Source: Candidatus Dormiibacterota bacterium
GTDB lineage: Bacteria; Chloroflexota; Dormibacteria; Aeolococcales; Aeolococcaceae
Direction: 5' to 3'
Assembly (NCBI GenBank): GCA_003136295.1
Contig: PLDZ01000182.1
Location: 16,730-22,186, forward strand
Length of the DNA stretch: 5,457 nt
In this document: piece after piece, positions 5,305 through 5,457 of the stretch
How the letters are laid out: each line of letters begins with the position of its first letter
Position numbering within the stretch: position 1 is the first letter of the stretch
Made by a program: the position numbers and the translations under genes
The notes under the pieces: model-generated
What the model was told of the DNA's origin: nothing
Seen by the model: only the letters and a program-made list of their open reading frames with translations
Database searches by the model: none

Positions 5305-5457
5305 TTACGCAGCAACGATATCCAGCATGGCCGCGTGCCACGCCGGAGTGCCGGCCAGGATGTCGCCGCTGACAAAGACCGCATCGGGATCGCCGGCCCA
5401 GTCGGTCACCACCCCGCCCGCCTCGCGAACCAGCAGCGCGCCCGCGGCGATGTCCCA
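5305..5457 (-). CDS. Inositol-monophosphatase-family phosphatase, C-terminal fragment
   Basis: The window's right edge cuts off the N-terminal part; 50 codons and a TAA stop at 5305-5307 remain. The first residues read 'WDIAAGALLVREAGG', the second signature of the IMPase superfamily. The Asp of 'WD' is a metal ligand, and the helix after it packs against the active site. The following 'VVTDWAGD' and 'SGDILAGTPAWHAAML' match the usual end of these proteins. Members are Mg2+-dependent cytosolic phosphatases acting on inositol phosphates, histidinol phosphate, fructose-1,6-bisphosphate or 3'-phosphoadenosine phosphates. The C-terminus does not distinguish these. The stop is 39 bases before the fabI start on the same strand, so it may be the upstream gene of the fab operon unless the palindrome at 5276-5285 starts a new transcript. 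Confidence 0.88.
   Translation of the reverse strand, partial: WDIAAGALLVREAGGVVTDWAGDPDAVFVSGDILAGTPAWHAAMLDIVAA

Larger units (their letters stand above)
1349..5457 (-). other. Probable five-gene operon: phosphatase - fabI - fabF - macro - GT87
   Basis: All five genes run on the minus strand. Junctions, in transcription order, are 39 bases, a 4-base overlap, an 11-base overlap and 38 bases. No terminator-like hairpin followed by a T-tract is seen in either gap. The overlaps argue strongly for co-translation of fabI, fabF and the macro gene. Membership of the two outer genes is less certain, since a promoter could sit in the gap before fabI. The protease gene follows after 77 bases and may be read through or separately transcribed. 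Confidence 0.65.

Noticed and set aside
1..5457. Mobile element, phage, defence island or CRISPR signal
   Set aside because: No transposase, integrase, terminal inverted repeats, direct-repeat array or tRNA was seen. All genes look like chromosomal housekeeping or membrane functions with similar base composition.

Overview
This window is dense, GC-rich bacterial chromosome with almost no non-coding sequence. It holds seven protein-coding genes, two of them cut by the window edges. Six lie on the minus strand. The seventh, on the plus strand, contributes only its last 42 codons at the left edge. I see no RNA genes, CRISPR arrays, insertion sequences or integration signatures. The closest family resemblances are an InhA/actinobacterial-type FabI, a KasA-like 'GFGGHN' C-terminus on FabF, and an intramembrane protease resembling mycobacterial Rip3. 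With the strong GC bias, these suggest Actinomycetota or a high-GC Chloroflexota lineage. That placement is inference from remembered family motifs, not from a search.

Reading the minus strand in transcription order (right to left): the C-terminal 50 codons of an inositol-monophosphatase-family phosphatase (5305-5457); fabI, enoyl-ACP reductase (4435-5265); fabF, beta-ketoacyl-ACP synthase II (3182-4438); a 179-residue macro-domain ADP-ribose hydrolase or deacetylase (2653-3192); a multi-pass GT87/DUF2029-type membrane mannosyltransferase candidate (1349-2614); then, after 77 bases, a site-2-protease-family metalloprotease with a C-terminal CBS pair (126-1271). The plus-strand gene at the left edge is the end of a medium-chain NADP-dependent oxidoreductase. 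It runs convergently into the protease gene and the two stop codons overlap.

The first five minus-strand genes look like one operon. Spacings are 39 bases (phosphatase to fabI), a 4-base ATGA overlap (fabI to fabF), an 11-base overlap (fabF to macro) and 38 bases (macro to GT87). fabI and fabF supply the reduction and condensation steps of type II fatty acid elongation. The macro, phosphatase and GT87 genes suggest a broader envelope/lipid and nucleotide-metabolite theme, but that link is only contextual. The protease is probably a membrane regulator and may have its own promoter in the 77-base gap.

The least expected item is the macro-domain gene whose start lies inside the end of fabF. I found no clear evidence of a wholly new system; most of the window is ordinary housekeeping and membrane genes.
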